Of a stretch of DNA of 64,000 nucleotides, positions 1 to 8,472 are shown one piece after another. The translations under genes were made by a program, and so were the position numbers. The DNA is taken from NCBI RefSeq assembly GCF_021568905.1, contig NZ_JAKGSB010000002.1, forward strand, positions 434,001 to 498,000, read 5' to 3'. Source of the DNA: Zavarzinia marina. GTDB taxonomy: Bacteria > Pseudomonadota > Alphaproteobacteria > Zavarziniales > Zavarziniaceae. A model generated the notes under the pieces. It did not search any database, was not told where the DNA came from, and worked only from the letters and a program-made list of their open reading frames with translations. Positions within the stretch are counted from its first letter, which is position 1; each line of letters begins with the position of its first letter.

Positions 1-52
1 AATCGGTCCATGGCTCCAATCCGTCAATTCAATTCACATATTAGACCAACCG

Positions 53-66
53 TTCTCCTTTGTCGA
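53..66 (+). promoter_or_regulatory. Shared upstream motif, copy 1
   Basis: The 14-mer TTCTCCTTTGTCGA lies 56 nt upstream of the first DUF1127 start. It recurs exactly at 458-471, 55 nt upstream of the second DUF1127 start. Similar sequence and near-identical spacing suggest a common promoter or leader element. The CTCCTTTG core could also pair with purine-rich Shine-Dalgarno sequences. Function is inferred. Confidence 0.5.
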
Positions 67-122
67 ATTTGCCGGCATGCCTCATTTTCTGCGCATCGCA
101 AGCATTCGAACGGAGCACCGAG

Positions 123-368
123 ATGTACAATCAGGCTAACACCACGCACCTGCCCGCGGCGTCGGGCTTCCATCCCCTGCGCCGCCTCGCCGCCGTCGCG
201 CGGCGTGTCTGGACCTGGCACGCGCACCGCCGGGCCATGGCCCATCTGCTGACCCTCGACGACCGCTTGCTGCGCGACATCGGCGTCGAGCGGGCGACGG
301 TGGTGGGCCTCTACCGCAATCCCGCCGCCGGCCTTGCGCAGGACCGCGACCGGGTGCAGCGGGGCTGA
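123..368 (+). CDS. DUF1127 small basic protein, copy 1
   Basis: 81-residue Arg-rich protein. The C-terminal half carries the DUF1127 signature: an Arg/His-rich helix followed by LTLDDRLLRDIGVERATV (about residues 42-59). I chose the ATG at 123 because GGAG sits 7 nt upstream; the longer frame from 60 has no such site. DUF1127 proteins are typically 45-100 residues, and characterised members (Rhodobacter sphaeroides CcaF1, Agrobacterium members) bind RNA or affect sRNA turnover and phosphate/stress physiology. A second family member follows on the same strand. The role here is inferred from family only. Confidence 0.85.
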   Translation: MYNQANTTHLPAASGFHPLRRLAAVARRVWTWHAHRRAMAHLLTLDDRLLRDIGVERATVVGLYRNPAAGLAQDRDRVQRG

Positions 369-457
369 TCGCCTTGACGTCGAGGGGGTGGGGAAGGCGC
401 TCGGCGACCGTCCCGGGACGGCGATCTGTCAATCGGCTTCATATGTTGTCTCAAGCT

Positions 458-471
458 TTCTCCTTTGTCGA
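458..471 (+). promoter_or_regulatory. Shared upstream motif, copy 2
   Basis: Exact second copy of the 14-mer at 53-66. It is placed 55 nt before the ATG of the second DUF1127 gene, so each gene of the pair has its own copy. This argues for separate, parallel transcription or post-transcriptional control of the two genes. Confidence 0.5.
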
Positions 472-526
472 TGCCGGGACCATCCCCCATGTTCCCGGTA
501 TCACCCTCTCTCGGCGGAGCAGTGGA

Positions 527-778
527 ATGTTGAATCGGATCCATGGCGAAGGCCTGCCCCACCCCAAGACCCCGCTCCCCTCGGCCGGTCCGCGCGTCCT
601 GCCGCGCATCGGGGCGCTGTTCCGGCGCGCCCGGGCACGGCGCGACCAGCGCCGGTCCCTCGTCCATCTTCAGACCATCGATGCGCGCATGCTGGGCGAC
701 GTCGGCTTCGAGCGCGGCCTGCTCGCCGGACGCTTCCGGGGGCCCGGCCTCGAAATCGAACGGATCTGGTGGGGCTGA
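527..778 (+). CDS. DUF1127 small basic protein, copy 2
   Basis: 83-residue basic protein. The C-terminal segment LQTIDARMLGDVGFERGLL aligns with the DUF1127 core of the preceding gene. An Arg-rich stretch (RRARARRDQRRS) precedes it. The ATG at 527 is preferred because GGAG lies 7 nt upstream; in-frame ATGs at 374 and 443 would give longer forms without a good ribosome site. The two copies are clearly diverged outside the core, so the duplication is not recent. A nucleic-acid-binding role is inferred from characterised family members. Confidence 0.78.
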   Translation: MLNRIHGEGLPHPKTPLPSAGPRVLPRIGALFRRARARRDQRRSLVHLQTIDARMLGDVGFERGLLAGRFRGPGLEIERIWWG

Positions 779-781
779 CCC

Positions 782-2164
782 TCAGGCGCTTCGGGGCGGC
801 AGGACCAGCCTGAACAGGGCGCCGCCGCCGTCCCGATCGCATGCCTCGACGCGGCCGCCATGGCGGCGCGCGACGGTGGCGACGATGGCGAGGCCGAGTC
901 CGGCGTTGCCGCCGCCGCTCGGCGCCGTCGAGACGAAGGGCGCGAAGAGCTGGCCGGCCGGCCCCGGCGGCAGCCCCGGCCCCCGGTCGCGGACCTCGAT
1001 TGCCGCGCCACCCCCCGCTTCCGCCGCGACCTCGATCTCGACCATGGTGCCCGGCGCAGCGTGACGCACCGCATTGTCGATCAGATTGCGCAGGGCTTCC
1101 GCCAGCGCCGCCGCATCCCCATTCGTCGCGACCGCCCCCTCGGGTGCCCGAAAGTCCAGTTCGCGCCCCCGCGCCAGGGCCAGAGGCGCGCCCTCCGCCA
1201 CCACGTCGCGCGCCAGCGCCACCAGATCCAGCGCCACCAGGGGCGCCTGCGCCTGATCCAGCCGGGCCGAGGTCAGCAGCCGCTCGACGATCCGGCCGAG
1301 ACGCTCGACGTCGGCGCCGAGACGCGCCGCGATCTCGCGGTCGGCCAGCCCGTCGAGACGGGCACGCAGGACGGCGATCGGCGTCTTCAATTCATGGGCG
1401 GCATCGGCGACGAAACGACGTTCGTGGGCGAAAGCCGCCGCCACCCGGTCGAAGGCGTCGTTCACCGCCGCGACCAGAGGCGCCACTTCGCCCGGCACGG
1501 CGGCGGGATCGAGCCGGTCCCCGCCGCCCGTCGGATCGAGGACGGCGAGGCGGGCGGTCGCCGCCGCCACCGGCGCCATCGCTCGGCGCATGGCGATCCA
1601 GGCGAAGATCATGGAGACGGCGAGCGCCGGCACCGCCGCCGGCAGGATCTCGCCCCCCAATTCCCCGAAGACCCAGCGCGCCAGGTCCGGCCAATAGTGA
1701 TCGCTGCGCGCGACCGCGATCCGGACCGGCCGTCCCTCGACCGAGACCGTCAGCATGACGCCATGCACATTATCACCGCCCGGCGGCGTCAGGGTGAAAC
1801 GGCTCTCGCGCCAGTCGCGCAGCCAGGAATCGCCCAGCGCCGCCCGCAGGTCGACGCTGGACCCCGGCGTCAGCCGATCGCCGTCCGGATCATAGACGAC
1901 GTAGCGGAGATCCGGGATCGACGCCAGGCGTTCCGCCCAATCGTCTTCCGCCGTATCGAGGACGATGTGGCCGGCCGCATCGGCATGGACGGCGTCGGCG
2001 AGGTCGGAGGCCAGTTCCACGAGTCCCTCGTCCACCTGATTGTCGTGATCGGCGAGGCCCGAGATGATGAAGCCGGCCGAAATGCCGACGAGCGCGATCA
2101 GATTGGCGACGATCAGCGCCCGCAGGATGGCGCGCAGCAGGCTGCGGGGCGGGGCCGCGCTCAC
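782..2164 (-). CDS. QseC/PmrB-type sensor histidine kinase
   Basis: 460-residue inner-membrane kinase. Visible in order: N-terminal transmembrane helix (about 16-36), periplasmic sensor region (37-170), second helix (about 172-192), HAMP-like linker, HisKA with phospho-acceptor H257 in FVADAAHELKTP, and an HATPase domain with N box NLIDNAVRH (360-368), G1 box DRGPGLPPG and G2 box GLGLA. It starts at a GTG (2164) that overlaps the TGA of the upstream response regulator (GTGA), giving translational coupling. The longer open frame to 2953 is read-through over the regulator gene. The partner is the OmpR-type regulator; likely targets are the divergent PepSY and cytochrome b561 genes. The signal is unknown. 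Confidence 0.9.
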   Translation of the reverse strand: MSAAPPRSLLRAILRALIVANLIALVGISAGFIISGLADHDNQVDEGLVELASDLADAVHADAAGHIVLDTAEDDWAERLASIPDLRYVVYDPDGDRLTPGSSVDLRAALGDSWLRDWRESRFTLTPPGGDNVHGVMLTVSVEGRPVRIAVARSDHYWPDLARWVFGELGGEILPAAVPALAVSMIFAWIAMRRAMAPVAAATARLAVLDPTGGGDRLDPAAVPGEVAPLVAAVNDAFDRVAAAFAHERRFVADAAHELKTPIAVLRARLDGLADREIAARLGADVERLGRIVERLLTSARLDQAQAPLVALDLVALARDVVAEGAPLALARGRELDFRAPEGAVATNGDAAALAEALRNLIDNAVRHAAPGTMVEIEVAAEAGGGAAIEVRDRGPGLPPGPAGQLFAPFVSTAPSGGGNAGLGLAIVATVARRHGGRVEACDRDGGGALFRLVLPPRSA

Positions 2165-2835
2165 GCCGGGCCCCGCAGCATGTAGCCGACCCCGCGCACG
2201 GTGACGATCTCGACGTCGGCGCCGGCCTGGGCGAGATGGCGGCGCAGGCGCGAGACCACGGCTTCGAGGGCGTTCGGCTCCACCGCCTCGTCGAGGCCGT
2301 AGAGCGCATCGAGGGCGGCGTGCTTCTGCACCACCTTGCCGGCGCTGCGCATCAGGACCTGCAACAGGGCGCGTTCCCGCCGCGCCAGCGCCAAGGCCGC
2401 GCCCGAAACCGTCGCCTCCATATGAGTCGGATCGAATTCCACGCGGCCGAGCGCCAGCACCGGCGTCAGGCGGCCGCGCGGGCGACGCAGCAGGGCGCGC
2501 AGGCGGGCCACCAGTTCGGCATGGTCGAAGGGCTTGCCCATGTAGTCGTCGGCGCCCGCGTTCAGGCCCGCCACCCGGTCCGGCGTCGTGTCGCGCGCGG
2601 TCAGCGCCAGGATCGGCAGGCCGGGTTGGAGCCGGTGTAACGGCTCGACCAGGCTCAGTCCCTCCCCGTCCGGCAGGCGACGGTCGAGGACGGCGGCATC
2701 GAAGGCGCCGGCCTCGGCGAGCGCCAGGGCATCGGCGAGGCTCTGGGCGAGATCGACGGCGAAACCGTCGCGGCGAAGGTTTTCGGCGACGACGGGCCCC
2801 AGATCCCGATCGTCCTCCACCAGAAGAATGCGCAT
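2161..2835 (-). CDS. OmpR-family response regulator
   Basis: 224-residue two-domain regulator. The receiver domain (1-115) has acidic pocket E7/D8/D9, phospho-acceptor D51 (AVLDRRLPDGEG), T79 and K101 in GKPF. The C-terminal winged helix (about 130-222) ends in the usual VRGVGYML. It overlaps the sensor kinase by 4 nt, so both are one operon. It is divergent from the PepSY gene; three CCGTCA repeats in the shared intergenic region (2857-2888) are candidate operator half-sites. QseB/PmrA-like systems commonly sit next to PepSY/cytochrome b561 genes, supporting local control. Confidence 0.92.
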   Translation of the reverse strand: MRILLVEDDRDLGPVVAENLRRDGFAVDLAQSLADALALAEAGAFDAAVLDRRLPDGEGLSLVEPLHRLQPGLPILALTARDTTPDRVAGLNAGADDYMGKPFDHAELVARLRALLRRPRGRLTPVLALGRVEFDPTHMEATVSGAALALARRERALLQVLMRSAGKVVQKHAALDALYGLDEAVEPNALEAVVSRLRRHLAQAGADVEIVTVRGVGYMLRGPA

Positions 2836-2856
2836 GGCTCGAATGACCCCGTCGTT

Positions 2857-2888
2857 CCGTCAATCCGCGGTCCGTCAGGCAGCCGTCA
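2857..2888. promoter_or_regulatory. CCGTCA direct repeats between divergent regulator and PepSY gene
   Basis: CCGTCA occurs at 2857, 2872 and 2883, all in the same orientation. The last two are spaced 11 bp start to start, the helical-turn spacing usual for OmpR-family direct-repeat operators. They lie in the 128-bp divergent intergenic region. Assignment to the neighbouring regulator is inference. Confidence 0.4.
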
Positions 2889-2963
2889 GCTTGCCCGGCG
2901 ATAGTCCCGCTCGACGCCGAGCCATGCCCCACCCGGCCGGCGCACCATAGCAAGGAGCACGAG

Positions 2964-3230
2964 ATGCGTCACCTTCTCCCCATCGCCGCCGCCGCCCTGG
3001 TGCTGTCCGCCGGCGCCGCCTTCGCCGAGGACGACATGTGCAGGGGCGACGGCCCGATGAAGCCGGAGGCCGAAGTGAAGGCCCGGTTCGAGGGCCAGGG
3101 CTATCAGATCCGCAAGTTCGACGACGAGGACGGCTGCTACGAGCTCAAGGGCATCGCCCCCGACGGCAAGAAGGTCGAGATGTACATCAACCCCTGGACC
3201 GCCGAAGTGGTGAAGACCAAGACCTATTGA
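2964..3230 (+). CDS. Secreted PepSY-domain protein
   Basis: 88-residue exported protein. A cleavable signal peptide is visible (MRHLLPIAAAALVLSAGAAFA, processing after AFA at about 21). The mature part is a single short PepSY-like fold (YQIRKFDDEDGCYELKG...KKVEMYINPWTAEVV) with two cysteines. AAGGAG precedes the ATG. Small PepSY proteins usually sit in the periplasm next to a cytochrome b561 and a two-component system, as here. A role in periplasmic redox/haem or inhibition of a partner is speculative. Confidence 0.85.
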   Translation: MRHLLPIAAAALVLSAGAAFAEDDMCRGDGPMKPEAEVKARFEGQGYQIRKFDDEDGCYELKGIAPDGKKVEMYINPWTAEVVKTKTY

Positions 3231-3262
3231 GCCTTCCCCCTTCCGCATGACCTCGCGCCGGC

Positions 3263-3332
3263 AAGGGGTGTCGGCGCCTGGGGCCCTGTATCGGTCACCC
3301 CTGCCCCTCGATCGATACAGGGTTCACCCCTT
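3263..3332 (+). other. Two-tier inverted repeat in PepSY-b561 spacer
   Basis: Outer arms AAGGGGTG (3263-3270) and CACCCCTT (3325-3332) enclose inner perfect arms CCCTGTATCG (3284-3293) and CGATACAGGG (3313-3322). No U-tract follows, so it is not a plain intrinsic terminator. It could be an operator, an mRNA processing or stability element, or an attenuator between the two co-directional genes. Confidence 0.5.
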
Positions 3333-3373
3333 CCGCCCCCTATCCCCCTTCTCCATTGCCGAGGATTTCCGCC

Positions 3374-3901
3374 ATGACGTCGACGTCGCCGAAGACCGTG
3401 AAGGTCTGGGATCCGCTGGTCCGCCTGTTCCATTGGTCGCTGGTCGGCGCCATCGCCCTCGCCTGGCTGGTGGAGGAAGGCGAATGGCTGCACCGCAGGG
3501 CCGGCTATGTCGCGCTGGGTCTCGTCGCCTTCCGTATCGTCTGGGGCCTGATCGGCCCGCGCCACGCCCGTTTCGCAAATTTCGTCAAAAGCCCGTTCAC
3601 GGCCCTTCGCTATCTCTTCGACGAGATGCGCGGCGCGGGCCAACGCCATATCGGCCACAACCCCGCCGGCGGCGTGATGATCGTCGCCCTGATCCTGGAC
3701 GTCGCCGCCACCGGCCTCACCGGCTGGCTATCGACCACCGACGCCTTCTTCGGCGTCGACTGGATGGGCGGGGCGCATGAAATATTCGCCAACCTGATGC
3801 TGGCGCTGATCGGCCTGCATCTGGCGGGCGTCCTGTTCTCCAGCCTCCGCCACGGCGAGAATCTGGCGCGCGCCATGATCACCGGGCGAAAGCGCGCCTG
3901 A
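3374..3901 (+). CDS. Cytochrome b561-family membrane protein
   Basis: 175-residue integral membrane protein of the bacterial cytochrome b561 / Ni-Fe hydrogenase b-subunit fold. It starts VWDPLVRLFHWSL, typical of the family. Four transmembrane helices (about 19-34, 43-60, 98-118, 135-155) carry candidate haem-b ligands H20, H40, H135 and H149. The ATG at 3374 is preferred over 3356 because a GAGGA lies 9 nt upstream. It would shuttle electrons across the inner membrane between quinone and a periplasmic partner. It pairs with the PepSY gene upstream and the divergent two-component system. Confidence 0.88.
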   Translation: MTSTSPKTVKVWDPLVRLFHWSLVGAIALAWLVEEGEWLHRRAGYVALGLVAFRIVWGLIGPRHARFANFVKSPFTALRYLFDEMRGAGQRHIGHNPAGGVMIVALILDVAATGLTGWLSTTDAFFGVDWMGGAHEIFANLMLALIGLHLAGVLFSSLRHGENLARAMITGRKRA

Positions 3902-3905
3902 GGCG

Positions 3906-4505
3906 TCAGTTGCAGAAAGCGGCGACCTCCGAACGCGAGAGGGCGCCGTCGCCATTGGCGTCCAGCTTGGCGCCGCGCTCGGTCAGCTTGGTCTGGATCT
4001 CGGCCAGGGAAACGCGGAAGTCCAGGTCCGCGTCCGCCGACATCACCAGATCCGTCGTCACCGGCGTCAGCAGGAAGCGCCGCATTTCGGGATCCGGGAT
4101 CTCGGTCCCGCCGGGTGTCGTCGCCGGCGGTTCCGATGGCGGCATCGGGTTGGAAATCGCGCGACGGTATTCCGGCGGATAGGTCTTCACCCGGAAGTCG
4201 GTCAGTTCGACGGGCGTGACGAAGCCGTTCGCATCCGCGTCGACCGAGGCGAAGAAGCGGGCGGCGTCGAGTTTCGCCTCCGCGAGATCGACGACACCGT
4301 CGCCATTGCCGTCGGCGCGCTGGAACCAGCGGCCTTGCGCATCGCTGCAGCTTTCGCCGCTTTCGAACAGCAGCGGCTCGCCCGAGACGGCGACCGGCGG
4401 CCCGGCGCTGTAGGCGAGCCGAGAGCGGTTGCAGCCGCCGACCGCGAGGACCGACAGGACGGCGACCGCCGTCAGGCCCGCCACCCGGATTTTCACGCGA
4501 GACAT
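3906..4505 (-). CDS. EF-hand lipoprotein
   Basis: 199-residue exported protein. The signal peptide ends in lipobox AVGGC (Cys about 23), so it is probably lipid-anchored. Four EF-hand-like loops of the DxDxDG type are visible: DGNGDGVVDLAE, DADANGFVTPVE, DADLDFRVSLAE and DANGDGALSRSE; the third lacks the usual loop glycine. This is a calsymin-like calcium-binding periplasmic protein. GGGAGG precedes the ATG at 4505. It converges on cytochrome b561 with a 4-nt gap, so the two genes end back to back. Partner and function are unknown. Confidence 0.82.
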   Translation of the reverse strand: MSRVKIRVAGLTAVAVLSVLAVGGCNRSRLAYSAGPPVAVSGEPLLFESGESCSDAQGRWFQRADGNGDGVVDLAEAKLDAARFFASVDADANGFVTPVELTDFRVKTYPPEYRRAISNPMPPSEPPATTPGGTEIPDPEMRRFLLTPVTTDLVMSADADLDFRVSLAEIQTKLTERGAKLDANGDGALSRSEVAAFCN

Positions 4506-4676
4506 CGTTCCTCCCGCCCCGTTTCTTCCCAGGGGCGGGATCCTATGGCCCCGGCTCGCCGACGGCAAGCATGTGCCCGCACCCCGCCCGTCATTGCACT
4601 TTCGATCAGTAGACGGCGCCGCGCGGCCGGGCCCATGATCACCGTCAAGCGGCCGCAGAGCCGGGCGAGGATCGGC

Positions 4677-5876
4677 ATGGACGGAAACGAACCGGAAAAC
4701 AGCAAGGACAACGGCCCCGAAAACGGCCCCGGCGTCCGCCGGGCGACCAGCGAGGCGCCCCATGTCGAGGGCGCGGTGGCGGAGATCCTGTCGGGGATCG
4801 GGCCGGCGCCGGTCGCCTTCCTGCTGCTGTTCTGTTCGCCGAGCTATGATCTGGCGGGGGTCGCCGCCGGCCTGTCGCGGGCCGTGCCGGGCGCCACCAT
4901 CGCCGGCTGCACCACGGCGGGCGAAATCACGCCCCGGGGCTATCGCACCGGCACGGTCACCGCCGTCGCCTTTTCCGCCGATCGCTTCACCGTGACCGCG
5001 CGCCTGATCGAACCCATGTCGCGCTTTCGCTTCGAGGACGGCCAGGCCCTGGTCCACGCCATGCGCGAGGAGCACGCGGCGGCGCGCGGCGCGCGCAAGG
5101 GCCGCACCTTCGCCCTGCTGATCAGCGACGGGCTTTCCATGAGCGAGGAGATCCTGGTCTCGATCCTGGGCGATGCCTTCGCCGAAATCCCGCTGATCGG
5201 CGGTTCGGCCGGGGACGACCTGATGTTCCGCGAGACCCATGTCCTCCTCGGCGGCGAGACGCGGAAGGATGCCGCCATCGTCAGCCTGGTCTCGACCGAT
5301 CTGCCGTTCCAGACCTTCCAGACCCAGCATTTCGTCTCGTCCAGCGAGAAGCTTGTGGTCACGCGGGCCGATCCCGCGCGGCGTCTGGTGGCGGAGATCA
5401 ACGCCGAGCCGGCCGCCGCCGAATACGCCCGCCTGATCGGACTGCGCGCCGGCGACCTGACCCCCGCCGTCTTCGCCGCCCACCCCCTGGTGGTGCGCGC
5501 CGCCGGGCGCGACTATGTGCGTTCCATCCAGCGCGTCCACGACGACGGCAGCCTGTCCTTCTTCTGCGCCATCGACGAGGGCATCGTGATGACGGTGGCG
5601 GCGTCGATCGACCTGATCGCCAATCTGTCCGACACCTTCGACGACCTGAAGCGCGGCGTCGGCCCGATCGAGGCCGTGCTCGGCTTCGATTGCGTGTTCC
5701 GCTATCTCGAGATGGAACAGCGCCAGATCCTGGGCCCGGTGCAGAACCTGATGGTCGAGAACCGGGTGACCGGCTTTTCCACCTATGGCGAACAATTCGG
5801 CATGATGCATGTGAACCAGACCTTCACCGGCATCGCCTTTGGAACGGGTGGCGGCACGGGTGTCCGCCATGGCTGA
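4677..5876 (+). CDS. FIST-domain sensory protein (NosP-like)
   Basis: 399-residue soluble protein with FIST_N (about 30-225; motifs AGCTTAGEI, GGSAGDD) followed by FIST_C (about 235-385; DLKRGVGPIEAVLGFDCVFR, GFSTYGEQFGMMHVNQTF). FIST proteins are small-ligand sensors; the haem-binding subgroup NosP senses nitric oxide and controls a NahK kinase. The next gene has NahK architecture and starts inside this one's stop (8-nt overlap), so they are co-translated. I chose ATG 4677 for its GCGAGG ribosome site; ATG 4635 is an alternative. Haem binding is inferred from context and is not shown by the sequence; amino-acid sensing is the other option. Confidence 0.85.
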   Translation: MDGNEPENSKDNGPENGPGVRRATSEAPHVEGAVAEILSGIGPAPVAFLLLFCSPSYDLAGVAAGLSRAVPGATIAGCTTAGEITPRGYRTGTVTAVAFSADRFTVTARLIEPMSRFRFEDGQALVHAMREEHAAARGARKGRTFALLISDGLSMSEEILVSILGDAFAEIPLIGGSAGDDLMFRETHVLLGGETRKDAAIVSLVSTDLPFQTFQTQHFVSSSEKLVVTRADPARRLVAEINAEPAAAEYARLIGLRAGDLTPAVFAAHPLVVRAAGRDYVRSIQRVHDDGSLSFFCAIDEGIVMTVAASIDLIANLSDTFDDLKRGVGPIEAVLGFDCVFRYLEMEQRQILGPVQNLMVENRVTGFSTYGEQFGMMHVNQTFTGIAFGTGGGTGVRHG

Positions 5877-8472
5877 CGAGACCCGCGTGGCCGACCTGGA
5901 GCGGCGCATCGACAAGCTGACGGAGATCAACCGCGCCCTGATGGGCCGGGTGGAGCGCAGCCTGGATTTCCACGGCAATGCCTTCACCCTGTTCGAGGCG
6001 GCGATCTTCCTCGACCGCAAGGTGAACGACCGCACCCGCGAGCTGACCGAAACCATGCATTCGCTGGAGCGCACCAACGACGACCTGAATGCCGCGATCA
6101 TCGCCAGCCAGACCGCCCAGAACCGCCTGCACGACGCGATCGAGGCGATGTCGGAAGGCTTCGCCCTGTTCGACCGCGACGACCGCCTGATCCTGTTCAA
6201 CCAGAAATTCCTCGATTACTGGCCGTCCCAGCGCGAACGCATCCGCGCCGGCGTGACCTATCACGACCTGCTGACCCGGAGTTTTCGCGCCGGCGACATC
6301 GCCATGCCGGGAGAGCAGGCGGCGGATTGGATCAAGGCGCGTCTGGCGGAACGCGAGGCGGTGCGCCGGGGCCGGCCGGCGCGCGCCGTCCACGGCCTCG
6401 CCGACGGGCGCTGGGTGCAGATGAACGACCGCCTCTCGGCCGAGGGCGGCATCGCCACGGTGCTGACCGACATCACCGACCTGAAGCGCGCCGAGGACGA
6501 GATGCGCGAACAGGCCCTGGCCGAACGCTCCCGCCACCTGCAGGCGACGATCGAGAGCATGTCGCTGGGCGTCGCCGTGTTCGACGCCGGGGGCATCCTG
6601 GTCCATGCCAACGAACGCTTCTGGCGCATGCTGGACCTGCCGCCGGTCTTCGCCATGCCGGGCGCGCGTTTCGACGATTTCGTCGCCTTCAACCGGCGGC
6701 GCGGCGCCGATGCCCTCATCCCCGGCGCGTTGCTCCCCGGCGATCAGGCGACGGACGAATGCCCCTGGATGGGCCGCTGGTTCGCCATCAAGCGCGACCC
6801 CATGCCCGGCGGCGGCTTCGTCTGTACCTTCGAGGAAGTGACCGACCGCAAGGAAGCCGAGCTGGGCCTGCGCGACAGCGAACGCCGCATCCGCCTCGTC
6901 ACCGACGCCATGCCCGCCATGATCTGCTATGTCGATGCAGATCTCGTCTATCGCTTCAGCAATCGGCCCTACCGGGAAACTTTCGGCGACGGCCGCGATC
7001 CAGTGGGACTGCATGTATCGCAGATCCTGTCGCCCGCCGACTATGAGACGCGGCGCGCCCCGATGGCGCGGGCTCTCGGCGGTCAGGTCACCGCCTTCGA
7101 ACTGGCGCTGCCCGGCGCGGGCCGCTTCGGCATCGCCACCTATGTCCCCCATATCGCCGACGACGGCGACGTGATCGGCTTCTTCACCCTGATCCAGGAC
7201 ATCACGGAGCGGCGCCGGGCCGAACGCCTGCTGGCCGAAGCCAACGAGATGCTGGAACGCCGGGTCGCCGAGCGGACCGCCAGCCTCGTCACCCTGAACG
7301 AGACCCTGCGCAGCGAGATCGCCGAGCGCGAGCGCGTCTCGGTCGAGCTGGAACAGGCGAAGCTGGAGGCCGAACGCGCCAATCTGTCCAAGACCAAATT
7401 CCTGGCCGACGCCAGCCACGACCTGTTGCAACCCTTGAACGCGGCGCGTCTCTTCGTTTCGTCCCTGACCGATCAGGCCCTGCCCGGCCAGGGCGGCGCG
7501 CTGACCCGCAAGCTCGACAATTCGCTGGCGGCGGTCGAGGAACTGCTGGGCACCCTGCTCGACATCTCGAAGCTCGATGCCGGCCGGGTGACGGTGGAGA
7601 CGCGGGCGATCGCCCTGGGCCCCCTGCTGTCGGGCCTGATGGAGGAGATGGCGCCGATCGCGCGGGCCCGCGGCGTCGACCTGCGCATGGTGCCGTCATC
7701 GCTCTCGGCACGGACCGACCCGCGCCTGTTCCGCCGCATCCTGCAAAACCTCGTCTCCAACGCGATCCGCTATACGCCGCGCGGCCGCGTGCTGTTCGGC
7801 GTGCGGCGCCGGGAAGGACGGCTCAGGGTCTTCGTCCACGACACCGGCGTCGGCATTCCCGCCGACCGGCTGGAAGAAATCTTCGAGGAATTCCGCCGCC
7901 TCGATCAGCCGGACGGAACGGAGAACGGCTTCGGCCTGGGGCTCTCCATCGTGCGCCGCATCGCCCGCCTGCTCGATCACGACATCGCGGTTTCGTCGCA
8001 GCCCGGCCGTGGCTCCAGCTTCGCCATCGACCTGCCCGGGGCCGCCCCCATGGCGGCCCCGGCAAGGCCCGCGGCGGCCCCGGCCGTCGCCCCGGTGGCG
8101 CGCGCGGGTACCCGCGTCCTCGTCATCGACAACGAGCCGGCGATCCTGGACGGCATGCGCAGCCTGCTGGAGGGCTGGAGTTGCGAGGTCGCGGTGGCGC
8201 GGGGCCTGGGCGACGCCATCGCCCGCGCCGGCGATGTTCCGCCCGACATCGTGCTGGCGGATTTCCATCTGGACCGGGGCCGCACCGGGATCGAGGCCAT
8301 CGGCCTGCTCCGCCACCGTCTGGGCGGGACGGTGCCCGCCGCCCTCCTGACCGCCGACCGCAGCCTGGAGCTTCAGGCCAGCGTCCGCGCCATGGAACGC
8401 TGCGCCCTGCTCTACAAGCCGGTGAAGCCGGCCAAGCTGCGCGCCCTGATGACCGCGCTGCTGGACGGCTGA
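5869..8472 (+). CDS. Hybrid histidine kinase with three PAS domains (NahK/ErcS'-like)
   Basis: 867-residue cytoplasmic kinase without membrane helices. Order: N-terminal coiled coil (1-80, including RVADLERRIDKLTEINRALM), PAS1 (about 88-205), PAS2 (225-325), PAS3 (340-450), coiled coil (455-510), HisKA with H517 in the variant H-box SHDLLQPLNA, HATPase (N box NLVSNAIRY, G1 DTGVGIP, G2 GFGLGLSI), an Ala/Pro linker, and a receiver domain with D798 in ADFHLDRG. The N-terminal helix and the HDLLQPL box are hallmarks of the NahK/ErcS' group. The ATG overlaps the FIST stop (ATGGCTGA). The kinase likely takes its signal from the FIST protein and passes phosphate to a separate regulator, perhaps the convergent NarL-type gene. 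Confidence 0.9.
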   Translation: MADETRVADLERRIDKLTEINRALMGRVERSLDFHGNAFTLFEAAIFLDRKVNDRTRELTETMHSLERTNDDLNAAIIASQTAQNRLHDAIEAMSEGFALFDRDDRLILFNQKFLDYWPSQRERIRAGVTYHDLLTRSFRAGDIAMPGEQAADWIKARLAEREAVRRGRPARAVHGLADGRWVQMNDRLSAEGGIATVLTDITDLKRAEDEMREQALAERSRHLQATIESMSLGVAVFDAGGILVHANERFWRMLDLPPVFAMPGARFDDFVAFNRRRGADALIPGALLPGDQATDECPWMGRWFAIKRDPMPGGGFVCTFEEVTDRKEAELGLRDSERRIRLVTDAMPAMICYVDADLVYRFSNRPYRETFGDGRDPVGLHVSQILSPADYETRRAPMARALGGQVTAFELALPGAGRFGIATYVPHIADDGDVIGFFTLIQDITERRRAERLLAEANEMLERRVAERTASLVTLNETLRSEIAERERVSVELEQAKLEAERANLSKTKFLADASHDLLQPLNAARLFVSSLTDQALPGQGGALTRKLDNSLAAVEELLGTLLDISKLDAGRVTVETRAIALGPLLSGLMEEMAPIARARGVDLRMVPSSLSARTDPRLFRRILQNLVSNAIRYTPRGRVLFGVRRREGRLRVFVHDTGVGIPADRLEEIFEEFRRLDQPDGTENGFGLGLSIVRRIARLLDHDIAVSSQPGRGSSFAIDLPGAAPMAAPARPAAAPAVAPVARAGTRVLVIDNEPAILDGMRSLLEGWSCEVAVARGLGDAIARAGDVPPDIVLADFHLDRGRTGIEAIGLLRHRLGGTVPAALLTADRSLELQASVRAMERCALLYKPVKPAKLRALMTALLDG

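Noticed and set aside
782-2953. 723-codon frame over the kinase
   Set aside because: Upstream part is read-through on the response regulator; the kinase starts at GTG 2164.
4635-4676. Earlier ATG of the FIST gene
   Set aside because: No ribosome site; the ATG at 4677 has GCGAGG upstream. It remains possible.
3906-6200. 764-codon minus frame
   Set aside because: Only 3906-4505 is a real gene; the rest is antisense to the FIST and kinase genes.
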